DNA from: Marinilabiliaceae bacterium ANBcel2
GTDB lineage: Bacteria; Bacteroidota; Bacteroidia; Bacteroidales; Marinilabiliaceae
Assembly (NCBI GenBank): GCA_029688995.1
Contig: JARULA010000001.1
Location: 1 to 64,000 of the forward strand
Direction of reading: 5' to 3'
Length of the DNA stretch: 64,000 nt
The stretch's first letter is position 1. Each line of letters opens with the position of its first letter. This document shows, piece after piece, positions 39,144 to 49,177 of the stretch. The notes under the pieces were generated by a model. That model ran no database searches. It was not told the DNA's origin and saw only the letters and a program-made list of their open reading frames with translations. The position numbers and the translations under genes are program-made.

Positions 39144-39461
39144 ACTTTCTTTTAAATATTATGTTTTACAAAAATCCTTGGTGGCAAAACAAAATTTGTG
39201 AAAAAAAACTGAAAAAAAAAATGATATTGCTGTTGCTTTTGTCAAAAAAAGTTACGGCATTAGTTTACAAGAGTTTATACTTGATTGCTGCAACCTTCTG
39301 TTAATAAGAATGTTATCAATAAATTAAGGTTTAACACAGAGGTCTTAAACTATTGGTAAAAAGAGGATTGTAATTTTTTCCAAAATCTGAAAATGTTTTT
39401 AAACATGAAAAGGAAGAGAAATTATCCTATTTAACACAATAATAAGATTTTTACACTACCT
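39144..39461. other. dnaA upstream region
   Basis: 318 AT-rich bases between dnaA and the MlaD-like gene, both leftward. TGTGAAAAA (from about 39197) and TTATCAATA (from about 39314) are only partial DnaA-box matches. I found no TAnnTTTG box for dnaA and no clear terminator for the upstream gene. Nothing further supportable is seen. Confidence 0.4.
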
Positions 39462-40703
39462 CTAATTTAAAGCATCTGTTTTTTCAAGTGCATAATCAAG
39501 TTTAATAGGGGCTCCATTCTTAAAAGCCACAACTTCGGCTTTAGGAAAATCTTTAGAGTAGAGGTTCTTTAATTTTATAGCATCACTATAAAGGGAGGTC
39601 TCACCAACTGTATAAATATAAAATCTGCCTGATCTTCTCTCTGCAATAATATGATCATTTTGTTTGTCCAGCATCTCACCTCTTAAGCTATCTTGAGGAT
39701 TGCGTGATTCTTCAAGTTTAACCATAAATTGAATTCCCATCTCCTCAGCTTTATCCTTTGAAGGCTCAATATATACATTACGTCCAAAATTAAAAGCAGA
39801 AAAATTAACATAGCGCTTAGGATTTTCACGCAAATCCATCAACACCCTGTCAAGATTAACAACTGCACTATTCAAATTTAAATAGAGTTGCGGATCATTA
39901 AGTAAAAGTCCGGCTGATCCATACCCTCTCTCAATATCATTTAAAAGCGACGAGATATTATTCATTAATGTATCTGCACTCACAGTTAAACCAGAAATAT
40001 TACTTTGCGTTAGCTCTGCTGTCAACTCTGCTAAATTATTAATGGTCTCTTCAAGCTGAGGGGTTTGTCTCTCAATTGCAGAGGTAATCTTATCAATATT
40101 TTCAAAAGAAGTGCTAATATCATCGCCGGTCTCTTCAAAATTAGCGATTACAGAATTTAAGCCAGAAACAGTATTATAAATATTATCCTCATTATCTTCG
40201 GCAAAGAGAGCGTTTAAATTATGCATAAAAGTATTGAGCCCATCTAAAAGATCTTCCGTTTTATCCTTAACCGGCATAAACTCTCTTTCAATTTGCCCCA
40301 TAAAGTCATCAATAATTTTTGTTTCAAGAGTGTCACCACGTGATAATAAAACCGGACTATCCCCAGGAATAATCTCAATTACTTTACTATTCATAACTCC
40401 CGGGGTGTAGATTGCAGCAATAGAATTTTCAGCCAAAGCTATACGCTCGCGCATATTAAAAGTTACTATAAACCTACCGGGCTGAGAAGGGTGAATCGAA
40501 ATGTTTTGTACAGAGCCAACAGGATAACCTTTATATAGAACACGGGTTCCCTCATAAATTCGATCAACTCGCTCATATACCCCGTAATATACATCTCCTG
40601 TCAAAAAAACACTTTTACCTTTTAAAAAGTTAAAACCCCAAACAAGAATTGAGAGTGCCACTATCAACAAAACACCAATCTTCGCCTCTTTTGAAATATG
40701 CAT
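39462..40703 (-). CDS. MlaD/MCE domain protein with SPOR-like C-terminus
   Basis: 413 residues. One N-terminal membrane helix (about 9-27) is followed by an MCE/MlaD domain (about 38-115) with VDRIYEGTRVLYKGYPVGSV, then a long helical coiled-coil region. MlaD-type proteins shuttle phospholipids between membranes with an MlaEF-type ABC transporter, which is not in this window. The last 55 residues (YIYTVGETSLYSDAIKL...VVAFKNGAPI) resemble the end of the amidase encoded 60 bases upstream, probably a SPOR-like module. Likely co-transcribed with that amidase. Confidence 0.87.
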   Translation of the reverse strand: MHISKEAKIGVLLIVALSILVWGFNFLKGKSVFLTGDVYYGVYERVDRIYEGTRVLYKGYPVGSVQNISIHPSQPGRFIVTFNMRERIALAENSIAAIYTPGVMNSKVIEIIPGDSPVLLSRGDTLETKIIDDFMGQIEREFMPVKDKTEDLLDGLNTFMHNLNALFAEDNEDNIYNTVSGLNSVIANFEETGDDISTSFENIDKITSAIERQTPQLEETINNLAELTAELTQSNISGLTVSADTLMNNISSLLNDIERGYGSAGLLLNDPQLYLNLNSAVVNLDRVLMDLRENPKRYVNFSAFNFGRNVYIEPSKDKAEEMGIQFMVKLEESRNPQDSLRGEMLDKQNDHIIAERRSGRFYIYTVGETSLYSDAIKLKNLYSKDFPKAEVVAFKNGAPIKLDYALEKTDALN

Positions 40704-40763
40704 TAGAAAACAGTTTAGATTCGTTATTACTAAAAGGAACTACCCACTACCGAAAAGCTTAAA

Positions 40764-41906
40764 TCAATTATTAATTTCTCTTGCTGACTCTACTGGTATT
40801 CTTTCTCCATTTTTAAATGCAACAATAAAACTACCAGGAATTTTCTCTCTAACATCTGACAAGCTCTCCTGGATATCTTCATAACTACCAGCCAAACCTG
40901 TTGTATATCTGTAAAGATCACCCTCTTCATATACCCATACATCATCAAAAAGCTCAAACGGTCCGGTTCCATCATCTATAAGCATCCCCGATGAAGCAAC
41001 CTGAATACGAAACTGCACCTGATCTTCATCGAAAAGGTCATCAACCTGAACGTCTCCGGGAGTAAGATCTTTATCCCGAGATGGTCGTCCGGCAATATGG
41101 TTGCGATCATCATAATTAAATTTATACTCGCGAATAGCCCTAAAAATAGCTGAAGCTATATATACCTGTCCCATCTCAGAGGCAAGAAACTTCTCTTCAT
41201 TAGCATTGCTTAAAAAGCCAACTTCAACCAAAACACCCGGCATTGCAGTTTTTCGTAAAACCAAAAAACCTGCCTGTTTAACACCTCTATTAAAGCGTCC
41301 AACACGATTTTCAAACTGATCCTGAATAATAGATGCCGCAGAAATGCTTTGATCAAGATAAACATTTTGCATCAACTCAAAAATTATATATGATTCAGTG
41401 GAGGTTGGGTCAAAACCCTCATATTTAGTAGTGTAATCCTCCTCTAAAGTAATTACAGAGTTTTCTCTTTTTGCTACTTCCAGGTTTTCGGCAGAACGGT
41501 GCAAACCCAAAACAAAAGTTTCGGCCCCATAAATATTAGGATTACTAATAGAATTTGCATGTATAGAAACAAAAAGATCAGCTTTGGCTTCATTGGCAAT
41601 GGCTGCTCTCTCATCTAAAGGAACAAAAACATCCTCTTCACGGGTAAAAACAACATTTAAATCGGACAACTCTCTTTTAAGATACTCTCCTACCTTTAAA
41701 CCTATTGATAAAACAACATCTTTCTCCTTAACTGTTCGTCCTCTTGCTCCCGGATCTTTTCCACCATGACCGGGATCAATAACAACAGTTTTAAAACGAT
41801 TTTGATCAACACCTTCACCACTTGCAATAAAAGAAAAGAGAGCAAACCCAATACAAATCAAAACCAACTGTCGTATATAACTAACTCTTTTAATCACCAT
41901 CTGCAA
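40764..41906 (-). CDS. N-acetylmuramoyl-L-alanine amidase (Ami_3) with SPOR-like C-terminus
   Basis: 380 residues. It has an N-terminal signal segment (about 8-30) and an Ami_3 catalytic domain (about 35-255) with the zinc ligands visible in VVIDPGHGGKDPGA, a Glu in the following strands, SIHANS, and GVLVEVGFLSN. It cleaves the peptide side chain from glycan in peptidoglycan, typically at division. The C-terminal region, with YRYTTGLAGSYEDIQ and FIVAFKNGERI, is SPOR-like and may direct it to septal glycan. The -7 element TAATTTTG at 41943-41936 is upstream, divergent from lptD. Confidence 0.93.
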   Translation of the reverse strand: MQMVIKRVSYIRQLVLICIGFALFSFIASGEGVDQNRFKTVVIDPGHGGKDPGARGRTVKEKDVVLSIGLKVGEYLKRELSDLNVVFTREEDVFVPLDERAAIANEAKADLFVSIHANSISNPNIYGAETFVLGLHRSAENLEVAKRENSVITLEEDYTTKYEGFDPTSTESYIIFELMQNVYLDQSISAASIIQDQFENRVGRFNRGVKQAGFLVLRKTAMPGVLVEVGFLSNANEEKFLASEMGQVYIASAIFRAIREYKFNYDDRNHIAGRPSRDKDLTPGDVQVDDLFDEDQVQFRIQVASSGMLIDDGTGPFELFDDVWVYEEGDLYRYTTGLAGSYEDIQESLSDVREKIPGSFIVAFKNGERIPVESAREINN

Positions 41907-41935
41907 TGATTATAATTAAAATTTCAAATTATCTT

Positions 41936-41943
41936 CAAAATTA
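41936..41943 (-). promoter_or_regulatory. -7 element for amidase-mlaD unit
   Basis: Minus-strand TAATTTTG; a TTG lies 17 bases further upstream (41963-41961). A leader of about 25 bases is expected. Confidence 0.45.
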
Positions 41944-42105
41944 ATAAATATATGTACTCACAACTAAAAAGAGATCATTTTTTATGCCAAACCTAAAACT
42001 AAAGATCGCTACATATGTAATGTGGCAATATATTTGCTTACTACTATATATTCTTAAAAAAGAGAAATTATTACACTAAGGGATTTATAAGACCATTTTT
42101 TACCT

Positions 42106-42113
42106 TATTTTTG
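42106..42113 (+). promoter_or_regulatory. -7 element for lptD
   Basis: TATTTTTG at 42106-42113, with only a partial -33 (ATTT at 42083-42086). Predicted transcript start near 42120, giving a short leader to the TTG start. Confidence 0.45.
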
Positions 42114-42141
42114 TGGCAATATTCAAAAAAGCCTCTGAATT

Positions 42142-44916
42142 TTGACTTATTACAGTTACAATTATAATCATCTAAAGGAAAAAAGAGTGGTAGTATTACT
42201 ATCAGCCATTTTTCTACTAATCTCTATAGAGATTAGTGGTATAACATATAATAATTCAGAAAAGAGTATAGGTAATCCTGAAAACGGTGAAGTAACAACG
42301 GTAGAGCAGGAAAATTATTTTGAAGAAGTTTCAGGTGATGAAGAGCAAATAGAAGAAGAACCGGCAGAACCGGCAGAACAGAGACAAGAATCATTTATAG
42401 AGTCAGAGGTCACATACACAGCAAGTGACTCAACACTTTTCGACAGAGGAAAAGTTTACCTGTACGGAGATGCCAGAATCACATATCAAAATGTAGAGCT
42501 GACAGCCGACTACATAGAGTTAGACCTAGATCAGGATCTTGCATACGCAGCCGGAAGAAAAGATTCAGCAGGAGTAGAAACCGGATTACCGGTATTTACA
42601 GATCCAAGCGGGGAGTATGAAATGCGCACCATTACCTACAATTTTAAAACTGAAAGAGCAATAATAGAACACGTAGTTACAACGCAGGGAGAAGGTTTTG
42701 TTGTTAGTGACAGGGCTAAAAAGAATGCCGACAATACATATTATATAAAAGATGGTAGATATACCACATGCGATAATCATGATCACCCACACTTTTATAT
42801 TAATATGACAAGGGCAAAAGTTATTCCGGGAGATAAAATCATTACCGGACCAGCCTACCTGGTTATTGAAGATGTTAAACTATACCCTCTTATAGTTCCA
42901 TTTGCATACGTACCCATGACAAAATCATACAGTTCGGGAATTTTAATGCCTTCATACGGAGAAGAGAGTAACCGTGGATTTTTTCTTCGAGACGGGGGAT
43001 ACTACTGGGCAGCTAATGAATATTTTGATCTTGCACTAACCGGTGATATATACGGAAATGGATCATGGGGAATAAGAGCTTCATCAAATTACAGAAAACG
43101 ATACAGATATAGTGGTAATTTTAATATTCAGCGAATTACAAATATCCATAGTGAAAAAGATTTGCCTGATTATCGTGAAACAACCGACTTTTCTGTAACA
43201 TGGTCACATCGGCAGGATCAAAAGGCAAATCCATACAGAACATTCTCGGCAAGTGTAAATTTCTCTTCAAGCTCTTTCGACCAAAACAATGTAGGATCGG
43301 TTATTAATCCTGAAGTATTGGCTCAAAACACAAAAAGATCAAGTATATCATATTCAAGACGATTTCCCGACTCTCCTTTTAATTTATCATTAAGTGCTCT
43401 TCATTCTCAAAACAGCAGAGATACTACAATTAATGTTACAATACCGGATATGACACTTACCATGAATCGTATCTATCCCTTTAAAAGAGATGGACGTATA
43501 GGCGATGATGCATGGTACGAAAATATTAGTTTGGGATATACTGCTTCTATGCGAAATCAAATACAGACACATGAAAGCGACTTCAGTGTTAGTCCGTCCA
43601 GTCTGGCCAACGATTGGCGCAACGGAGTAAGACATTCAATCCCTATATCAATGACTATGAATGTGTTAAATCATTTTACACTAAACCCAAGTATAAATTA
43701 TACCGAAAGGTGGTACTTTAGATCGATGGAACAGGGATGGGATGAAGAGAGACAAGAGATTGTAACAAAAGATACCACATCAGGATTCAATCGAATATAT
43801 GACTACAATTTTGGAGTGAGTACATCAACAAAGCTATACACCTTTTTCACACCCAACCGAAGAATTTTTGGTGACGGAATAGATGCAGTACGTCATGTAA
43901 TGACGCCATCGGTTAGTTTTAATTACCGTCCCGACTTTGGAGACCCTTCATATGGCTACTACGATTGGTTTGAATATTATGACAGAGCAAATGATCGCAT
44001 TGTTCACCACGAATACTCCCCCTTTCAAAACAGCCTTTATGGTGTGCCGGGTCGTGGAGAGTCAGCTTCTATGGGTATTAGCTTAGGAAACACGGTGGAG
44101 ATGAAAGTGAGAGATGAAGAATCGGAATCGGGAGAAAGAAAAATTAACATATTAGAATCTTTAAATTTTAGCACATCACACAATTTTATGGCCGACTCAT
44201 TAAACTGGTCAAGAATTAATATGAGTGGCAGAACAAAAATATTTGATACAAATATAAATTTTGGAGCAACATTTAATCCCTATGCACTAGATACTCTGGA
44301 TACAGGAAGACCTGTAGTAGTTGACAACTCAGAATGGGGCAGAAACAGAAGATTAGGACGACTAGAAAATGCAAATTTAAGTTTTAGCTTTAATCTTGGC
44401 CCCGAAACATTTAGAAGAGATGAGAGAGCTGAAAGTGATAATGGAGATGAAACAGAAGATGAAGATCCATTCAATAATAATGGCCAACATCAACAGAGCC
44501 AGGGGGCAATAGAGCCTGAAGCTATGACTGCCGGAGATGATGGTTATGTAGACTTCAATATGCCATGGAATATCTCCATCAGCTATAATATGCGACTTGT
44601 ACAAGACGAATTCAATAAAAGGAAAATGCAGTATAACCATAGAGTTACAGCCGATGCCAATATTTCAGGACGATTAAGCTTAACCCCTAAATGGAATATT
44701 AATGTATCTACCGGATATAACTTTGATCGCGGAGAAATCTCTCACACCAACCTTCGAATAAATCGTAATCTTCACTGCTGGAATATGAGTTTTAATGTTG
44801 TTCCCGTTGGCAGATACCAATCATTTTTCTTTTCAATAGCAGTAAATAGCAGTCTGCTCCGTGACTTAAAATATGAGAAGAGAAGTCATCCCAGAGATAA
44901 TCCAAACTGGTTTTAG
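42142..44916 (+). CDS. lptD: LPS-assembly outer membrane protein LptD
   Basis: About 924 residues. It has an N-terminal hydrophobic signal segment, an acidic linker, an OstA/LptA-like domain (about 85-200: VEVTYTASD-type strands, LYGDARITYQNVELTADYIELD) and a large beta-barrel to the C-terminus, ending in a Trp-Phe. It inserts lipopolysaccharide into the outer leaflet. The sequence pattern is that of Bacteroidota LptD. The start is uncertain: no ATG fits, and TTG at 42142 is used here, with GTG at 42187 as an alternative that still leaves a signal peptide. ridA follows 25 bases later. Confidence 0.88.
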   Translation: MTYYSYNYNHLKEKRVVVLLSAIFLLISIEISGITYNNSEKSIGNPENGEVTTVEQENYFEEVSGDEEQIEEEPAEPAEQRQESFIESEVTYTASDSTLFDRGKVYLYGDARITYQNVELTADYIELDLDQDLAYAAGRKDSAGVETGLPVFTDPSGEYEMRTITYNFKTERAIIEHVVTTQGEGFVVSDRAKKNADNTYYIKDGRYTTCDNHDHPHFYINMTRAKVIPGDKIITGPAYLVIEDVKLYPLIVPFAYVPMTKSYSSGILMPSYGEESNRGFFLRDGGYYWAANEYFDLALTGDIYGNGSWGIRASSNYRKRYRYSGNFNIQRITNIHSEKDLPDYRETTDFSVTWSHRQDQKANPYRTFSASVNFSSSSFDQNNVGSVINPEVLAQNTKRSSISYSRRFPDSPFNLSLSALHSQNSRDTTINVTIPDMTLTMNRIYPFKRDGRIGDDAWYENISLGYTASMRNQIQTHESDFSVSPSSLANDWRNGVRHSIPISMTMNVLNHFTLNPSINYTERWYFRSMEQGWDEERQEIVTKDTTSGFNRIYDYNFGVSTSTKLYTFFTPNRRIFGDGIDAVRHVMTPSVSFNYRPDFGDPSYGYYDWFEYYDRANDRIVHHEYSPFQNSLYGVPGRGESASMGISLGNTVEMKVRDEESESGERKINILESLNFSTSHNFMADSLNWSRINMSGRTKIFDTNINFGATFNPYALDTLDTGRPVVVDNSEWGRNRRLGRLENANLSFSFNLGPETFRRDERAESDNGDETEDEDPFNNNGQHQQSQGAIEPEAMTAGDDGYVDFNMPWNISISYNMRLVQDEFNKRKMQYNHRVTADANISGRLSLTPKWNINVSTGYNFDRGEISHTNLRINRNLHCWNMSFNVVPVGRYQSFFFSIAVNSSLLRDLKYEKRSHPRDNPNWF

Positions 44917-44941
44917 TAACTAAGAAAAACACTTTAAAAAG

Positions 44942-45319
44942 ATGAAAAAAATTATTCAAACAGAAAATGCTCCTGCAGCAATCGGTCCGTACAGTCAGGC
45001 TATCGAAACAAACGGAATGTTATATATCTCGGGACAAATACCTGTTAATCCGGCAACAGGAGAACTGGTTGACAATAATATTAAAAACCAGACCAGGCAA
45101 GTAATGGAAAATATAAGAGCTATATTAAAAGAGGCCGGATATGAGTTAACTGACGTTATAAAATGTACCTGCCTTCTCTCAGATATGAAAGATTTTAAGG
45201 CAATGAATGATGTATATGGTTCTTACTTTATAATGAATCCACCGGCTCGTGCGGCATTTGCAGTAAAAGAACTACCAAAGGGAGCTTTGGTAGAGATAGA
45301 GGCAATTGCAGTAAAATAA
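44942..45319 (+). CDS. ridA: RidA family reactive imine/enamine deaminase
   Basis: 125 residues, full length. The family signature [25 protein letters not shown], with the catalytic Arg, is intact, as is [12 protein letters not shown] at the N-terminus. It hydrolyses reactive 2-aminoacrylate-type intermediates from PLP enzymes. It lies 25 bases after lptD and is probably co-transcribed, though functionally unrelated. Confidence 0.95.
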   Translation: MKKIIQTENAPAAIGPYSQAIETNGMLYISGQIPVNPATGELVDNNIKNQTRQVMENIRAILKEAGYELTDVIKCTCLLSDMKDFKAMNDVYGSYFIMNPPARAAFAVKELPKGALVEIEAIAVK

Positions 45320-45424
45320 AATTAAAATAAAGAACTTTTATAACTAATATTAAACCTGTAGTTTTTACTGTTAAAGTGCGTTGGATCTTTTACCATATAT
45401 TTAATAACTATTCCAAGCGCACAT

Positions 45425-45460
45425 AAAAAAACACCCGGAAATGTTCCGGGTGTTTTTTTG
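45425..45460. terminator. Bidirectional terminator between ridA and rplI
   Basis: ACACCCGGAA (45431-45440) pairs perfectly with TTCCGGGTGT (45444-45453), with an A run before and a T run after, so it works on both strands. Confidence 0.92.
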
Positions 45461-45500
45461 TTTGAAAACGTAGAATATTATTATTAAAGTAAAGCTCTTT

Positions 45501-45947
45501 TTATTCAGCTACAACCTCAAATTCTATAGAGATCTTAACATCACGATGCAATTTAATAGTTGCACTGTATGTTCCAACCTCTTTAACAGAATCCTTAATT
45601 GCAATGTTTTTTCTTTCAATAGAAAAACCTTCTTTTTCAAGTGCTTCAGCAATTTGAATACTTGTAACTGATCCAAAGATTTTACCGGTACTACTGGCTT
45701 TAGCACCAATTGTAAGTTTTTTTCCTTCAATCTGTTCAGCAAGCTCAGCTGCTGCTGCTCTTAGCTTCTCCTCTTTATGGGCTCTCTGTTTCTGATTTTC
45801 AGCATTAACCTTACGTGCCGACTCAGTAGCAAGAACTGCAACACCTTTGGGTATAAGAAAATTTCGTGCATACCCGGGTTTCACAGAAACTATATCATCT
45901 TTATGACCAAGATTGGTCACATCCTCTTTTAATATTATCTCCATCAT
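45501..45947 (-). CDS. rplI: 50S ribosomal protein L9
   Basis: 148 residues. The N-terminal domain is EIILKEDVTNLGHKDDIVSVKPGYARNFLIPKGVA, the family signature; a long connecting helix and a C-terminal RNA-binding domain follow. Two consecutive ATG codons are possible; the second (45944) gives the usual MEIILKED start. Third gene of rpsF-rpsR-rplI, 18 bases after rpsR. Confidence 0.97.
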   Translation of the reverse strand: MMEIILKEDVTNLGHKDDIVSVKPGYARNFLIPKGVAVLATESARKVNAENQKQRAHKEEKLRAAAAELAEQIEGKKLTIGAKASSTGKIFGSVTSIQIAEALEKEGFSIERKNIAIKDSVKEVGTYSATIKLHRDVKISIEFEVVAE

Positions 45948-45965
45948 AATTAAAGTCCTCCTTTA

Positions 45966-46235
45966 TTATTTCATCAAATCGGTTACATAAGGCAATAAAG
46001 CAAGGTGACGTGCTCTTTTTACAGCAGTCGATACTTTACGTTGATACTTTAAAGAAGTTCCTGTTAAACGGCGTGGTAAAATTTTACCCTGCTCATTTAA
46101 AAACTTCTTTAGAAAGTCAGGATCCTTATAATCAACATATTTGATTTTATTCTTTTTAAATCGGCAATATTTCTTCTTCTTGATTTCTACCGACGGAGGA
46201 GTAAGATATCTGATTTCACTTTGATTTTGTGCCAT
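45966..46235 (-). CDS. rpsR: 30S ribosomal protein S18
   Basis: 89 residues. The conserved core [28 protein letters not shown] and [14 protein letters not shown] is intact. It forms a heterodimer with S6, encoded 3 bases upstream. The gene is complete and of normal size for Bacteroidota. Confidence 0.97.
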   Translation of the reverse strand: MAQNQSEIRYLTPPSVEIKKKKYCRFKKNKIKYVDYKDPDFLKKFLNEQGKILPRRLTGTSLKYQRKVSTAVKRARHLALLPYVTDLMK

Positions 46236-46238
46236 GGC

Positions 46239-46586
46239 CTATTTTTCCTTTTCTTCTTTTTTATTATTTCTTCTTTTTTCACTATACTGAATTGCATACT
46301 TATCCATCTTAAACGTTAAAAAACGGATAACACGCTCATCACGACGATACTGAACCTCAAGATTCTCAATAAACTCAGGCTTTGCTTTAAACTCCATAAG
46401 AGTATAAAACCCTGTAGATTTTTTCTGAATAGGATAAGCCAATTTGCGAAGGCCCCAATTTTCTTCGTTTACAATTTCACCTCCTTCATCCAGGATCAAC
46501 TTCCTGAACTTCTCTACCGCTTCCTTCATCTGAGTATCAGACAAAACGGGAGTTAAAATGAAAACGGTTTCATACTGATTTAACAT
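46239..46586 (-). CDS. rpsF: 30S ribosomal protein S6
   Basis: 115 residues. It begins [17 protein letters not shown], with the typical YETVFIL strand, and has [19 protein letters not shown] and [11 protein letters not shown]. The C-terminal tail is Lys/Glu-rich. First gene of the rpsF-rpsR-rplI operon; ssb is not in the cluster. The -7 element TAATTTTG lies at 46632-46625 on the minus strand, giving a leader of only about 30 bases, too short for the S6:S18-binding RNA known elsewhere. Confidence 0.96.
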   Translation of the reverse strand: MLNQYETVFILTPVLSDTQMKEAVEKFRKLILDEGGEIVNEENWGLRKLAYPIQKKSTGFYTLMEFKAKPEFIENLEVQYRRDERVIRFLTFKMDKYAIQYSEKRRNNKKEEKEK

Positions 46587-46690
46587 AGTTTGTTATTTAA
46601 AATTAAACTCTAAAATTTGCGATGCAAAATTAATAAATTAATTATTAATATCTGTAATAGAAATACTATTTATTTTAAGATAGGCGAGCA

Positions 46691-47680
46691 TTAACATCTT
46701 TTTCCAAAATATTTCATAAACTGAACCCGCTCAAACATCTCACTATTTGAAGGAATCATTGTACGGCCATACTCTCGAATATCTTTAAGAGTATCAAATC
46801 CCTTCTTATCCATCCACTCCTCAAGATAGTGGGAAAAATCCAACAGATAGTCGGGGCCATTTTTATAAAGAGCAGAAACAATTTGAACAGCAGAAGCACC
46901 AGCCACCAACATTTTTATCATCGATTCAGGTGAATGGATTCCTGTTGAAGCTGCAATATCTGTTTTAAGTTTACCCGATAGCAAAGATATCCATCTTAAT
47001 GGTAAAGTGTAATCACCGGGATTAGAGTAAACCGGTGCAGATATCAACTTATTGTTCTCCAGATCAATATCCGGACTGTAATAACGGTTAAACATAACAA
47101 GAGCATCGGCTCCCGCCTTTTCAAACTGCGAAGCCATATGGGCTGTATCGGCAAAAAATGGAGACATCTTCACTGCTACGGGAATAGTCACATGTTTCTT
47201 AACCTTTTGCACTATATTTAAGTACTTTTCAGTAATAACAGCTGCACTCTCATCTACTGAATCTACAACACGGTGAATGTTTAACTCAATAGCATCGGCA
47301 CCAGCTTTTTCTAAATTTTTAGCATAAGAGAACCACTCTGCCGAAGAGCGACAATTGATACTGGCAATAACAGGAATATCATTACTCTCTTTAACTCTGT
47401 TAATAAGCTCAGTAGTATTCTCAAGCATTTCACCTTTAAGTTGATAATCATAATAGTCAAAAAACTCCAGATTCGCCTCCTGACTACCCAGCTGATTTTT
47501 AAATGTCTGCTTATACTCTAGGAGAATCTCCTCCTCAAAAACAGACTTAAGTACTACAGCAGCAGCTCCACTTTTTGCAAGTCTGTTAATAGAATCCACG
47601 CCGGAAGTAAGACCGCTGCTTCCAACTATAAATGGGTTTTTAAGATCTAATCCACAATATTTAGTTGTAATATCTGCCAT
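46691..47680 (-). CDS. Dihydroorotate dehydrogenase-like flavoprotein
   Basis: 329 residues with an FMN-binding TIM barrel of the DHOD superfamily: TTKYCGLDLKNPFIVGSSGL at the N-terminus, IPVAVKMSPFF, and the phosphate-binding AASTGIHSPESMIKMLVAGASAVQIVSALYKNG. The canonical DHOD active-site loop 'NxSCPN' is replaced by ELNIHRVVDSVD, without the catalytic Cys or Ser, so true dihydroorotate oxidation is doubtful. It is the last gene after nfnA-like and nfnB-like genes, with a 12-base gap. It may use their reduced flavin or ferredoxin. Confidence 0.83.
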   Translation of the reverse strand: MADITTKYCGLDLKNPFIVGSSGLTSGVDSINRLAKSGAAAVVLKSVFEEEILLEYKQTFKNQLGSQEANLEFFDYYDYQLKGEMLENTTELINRVKESNDIPVIASINCRSSAEWFSYAKNLEKAGADAIELNIHRVVDSVDESAAVITEKYLNIVQKVKKHVTIPVAVKMSPFFADTAHMASQFEKAGADALVMFNRYYSPDIDLENNKLISAPVYSNPGDYTLPLRWISLLSGKLKTDIAASTGIHSPESMIKMLVAGASAVQIVSALYKNGPDYLLDFSHYLEEWMDKKGFDTLKDIREYGRTMIPSNSEMFERVQFMKYFGKRC

Positions 47681-47692
47681 AATTCAGAAGTT

Positions 47693-49177
47693 TTAGCTAT
47701 TAGCTTTAGAAGTTAGGTAATTATGCATAGATGCCGCAGCTTTTCGTCCATCACCCATAGCAAGAATAACTGTTGCACCACCTCGTACTATATCACCACC
47801 TGCGAAAATATCGGGAACCGATGATTGAAATGTATCGGGATCAACCTCAATTGTTCCCCATGAGGTTACTTTTAAATCGGGCAGCGATTGTGGTATTAAA
47901 GGATTAGGCGAAACACCAACACTTACCACAACAGTATCTGCATCAATAATATATTCAGAACCTTCAATAGGTTGAGGTCTTCTACGACCACTCTCATCGG
48001 GCTCTCCAAGTTCCATTTTTTGAAGACGTACCTGCTTCACCTTGCCATCTTCGGTTCCTATATATTCTACAGGATTATGAAGATTTAAAAACTCAACACC
48101 CTCCTCTTTGGCATGCTTAATCTCCTCTACCCGTGCCGGCATCTCCTCTTCGGAACGTCGGTAAATAATCGTTGCCTTGTCTGCTCCCAAACGTAAAGCG
48201 GTACGAACAGAATCCATAGCAGTATTACCACCACCAACAACAGCTACCTTTTTCCCTTTCATAACAGGAGTATCGGTACCGGTAGTAGCAGCACCCATCA
48301 AATTAACCCGTGTTAAATATTCATTCGAACTTAAAATACCAACAAGATTCTCACCCGGAATGTTCATAAAACGGGGTAATCCGGCACCACTACCGGTAAA
48401 AAAGCCTTTAAAGCCCTCTTCTCTTAAATCATCAATAGTAGCAGTTTTACCTACAATAAAATTAGTTTCAAACTCCACTCCCATCTTCTTTAAGCTATCA
48501 ATCTCTACATCTACAACATTATTGGGGAGACGAAATTCAGGAATTCCATACTTTAAAACTCCACCAATCTCATGTAAAGCTTCAAATACAACTACCTTAT
48601 AACCAAACTTCGCCATATCACCTGCAAAAGCCAGTCCGGCAGGACCAGATCCTATAACCCCAATTTTAATTCCATTTGATTCTGCAACAGCAGGAATAGA
48701 GACATTTCCGCTTTTTTGTTCATAATCAGCAGCAAAACGTTCAAGGTAACCAATTGCTACGGGATCCTTTTTAAGTTTTAAAGTATAAAAACAGCTGGCT
48801 TCACACTGCTTTTCCTGCGGACATACACGTCCACAAACTGCAGGTAAAGTATTTGTCTCTTTGAGTGTGTGAGCGGCTTTAAGAAACTCTCCACACTCAA
48901 TATTTTTTATAAATTTTGGAATATTTATCTCTACGGGACATCCCGAAATACATGTAGGATTAGCACAGTCGATACATCTTGAAGCCTCACCTACAGCTTG
49001 CTCGTGAGTTAGTCCGCTATTTACTTCAACATAAGAACGACTTCTTTCGCCCGGATCAGCTTCGGGCATCTTAATGCGTTCTATTGTTGTTCTCTCTTTA
49101 TTCTTTTTACTTTTTCTTAGCTCTTCTCGCCAGGCAGCATTACGCTCCTGTTTCAAATAATCTGTAAGATTAGTCAT
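47693..49177 (-). CDS. NfnB/GltD-like NADPH oxidoreductase subunit
   Basis: 494 residues. N-terminal cysteine-rich [4Fe-4S] domain (CIDCANPTCISGCP and CGRVCPQEKQCEASC), then an FAD domain (IGSGPAGLAFAGDMA) and an NADPH domain (VVGGGNTAMDSVRTALRLG). It resembles the glutamate synthase small chain, but no large chain is present. Paired with the FAD/[2Fe-2S] protein just upstream, it matches NfnB of the electron-bifurcating NADH-dependent ferredoxin:NADP+ oxidoreductase. Its ATG overlaps the upstream stop by 1 base, so the two are coupled. A GltA-like role alone is less likely. Confidence 0.88.
   Translation of the reverse strand: MTNLTDYLKQERNAAWREELRKSKKNKERTTIERIKMPEADPGERSRSYVEVNSGLTHEQAVGEASRCIDCANPTCISGCPVEINIPKFIKNIECGEFLKAAHTLKETNTLPAVCGRVCPQEKQCEASCFYTLKLKKDPVAIGYLERFAADYEQKSGNVSIPAVAESNGIKIGVIGSGPAGLAFAGDMAKFGYKVVVFEALHEIGGVLKYGIPEFRLPNNVVDVEIDSLKKMGVEFETNFIVGKTATIDDLREEGFKGFFTGSGAGLPRFMNIPGENLVGILSSNEYLTRVNLMGAATTGTDTPVMKGKKVAVVGGGNTAMDSVRTALRLGADKATIIYRRSEEEMPARVEEIKHAKEEGVEFLNLHNPVEYIGTEDGKVKQVRLQKMELGEPDESGRRRPQPIEGSEYIIDADTVVVSVGVSPNPLIPQSLPDLKVTSWGTIEVDPDTFQSSVPDIFAGGDIVRGGATVILAMGDGRKAAASMHNYLTSKANS

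Noticed and set aside
39144-39461. Possible replication origin next to dnaA
   Set aside because: Only partial DnaA-box matches, no dnaN/recF neighbourhood, and no box cluster. Strand-skew analysis of the whole chromosome would be needed.
46587-46632. S6:S18-binding RNA leader before rpsF
   Set aside because: The predicted leader is about 30 bases, too short, and no suitable stem with a CCG bulge was visible.
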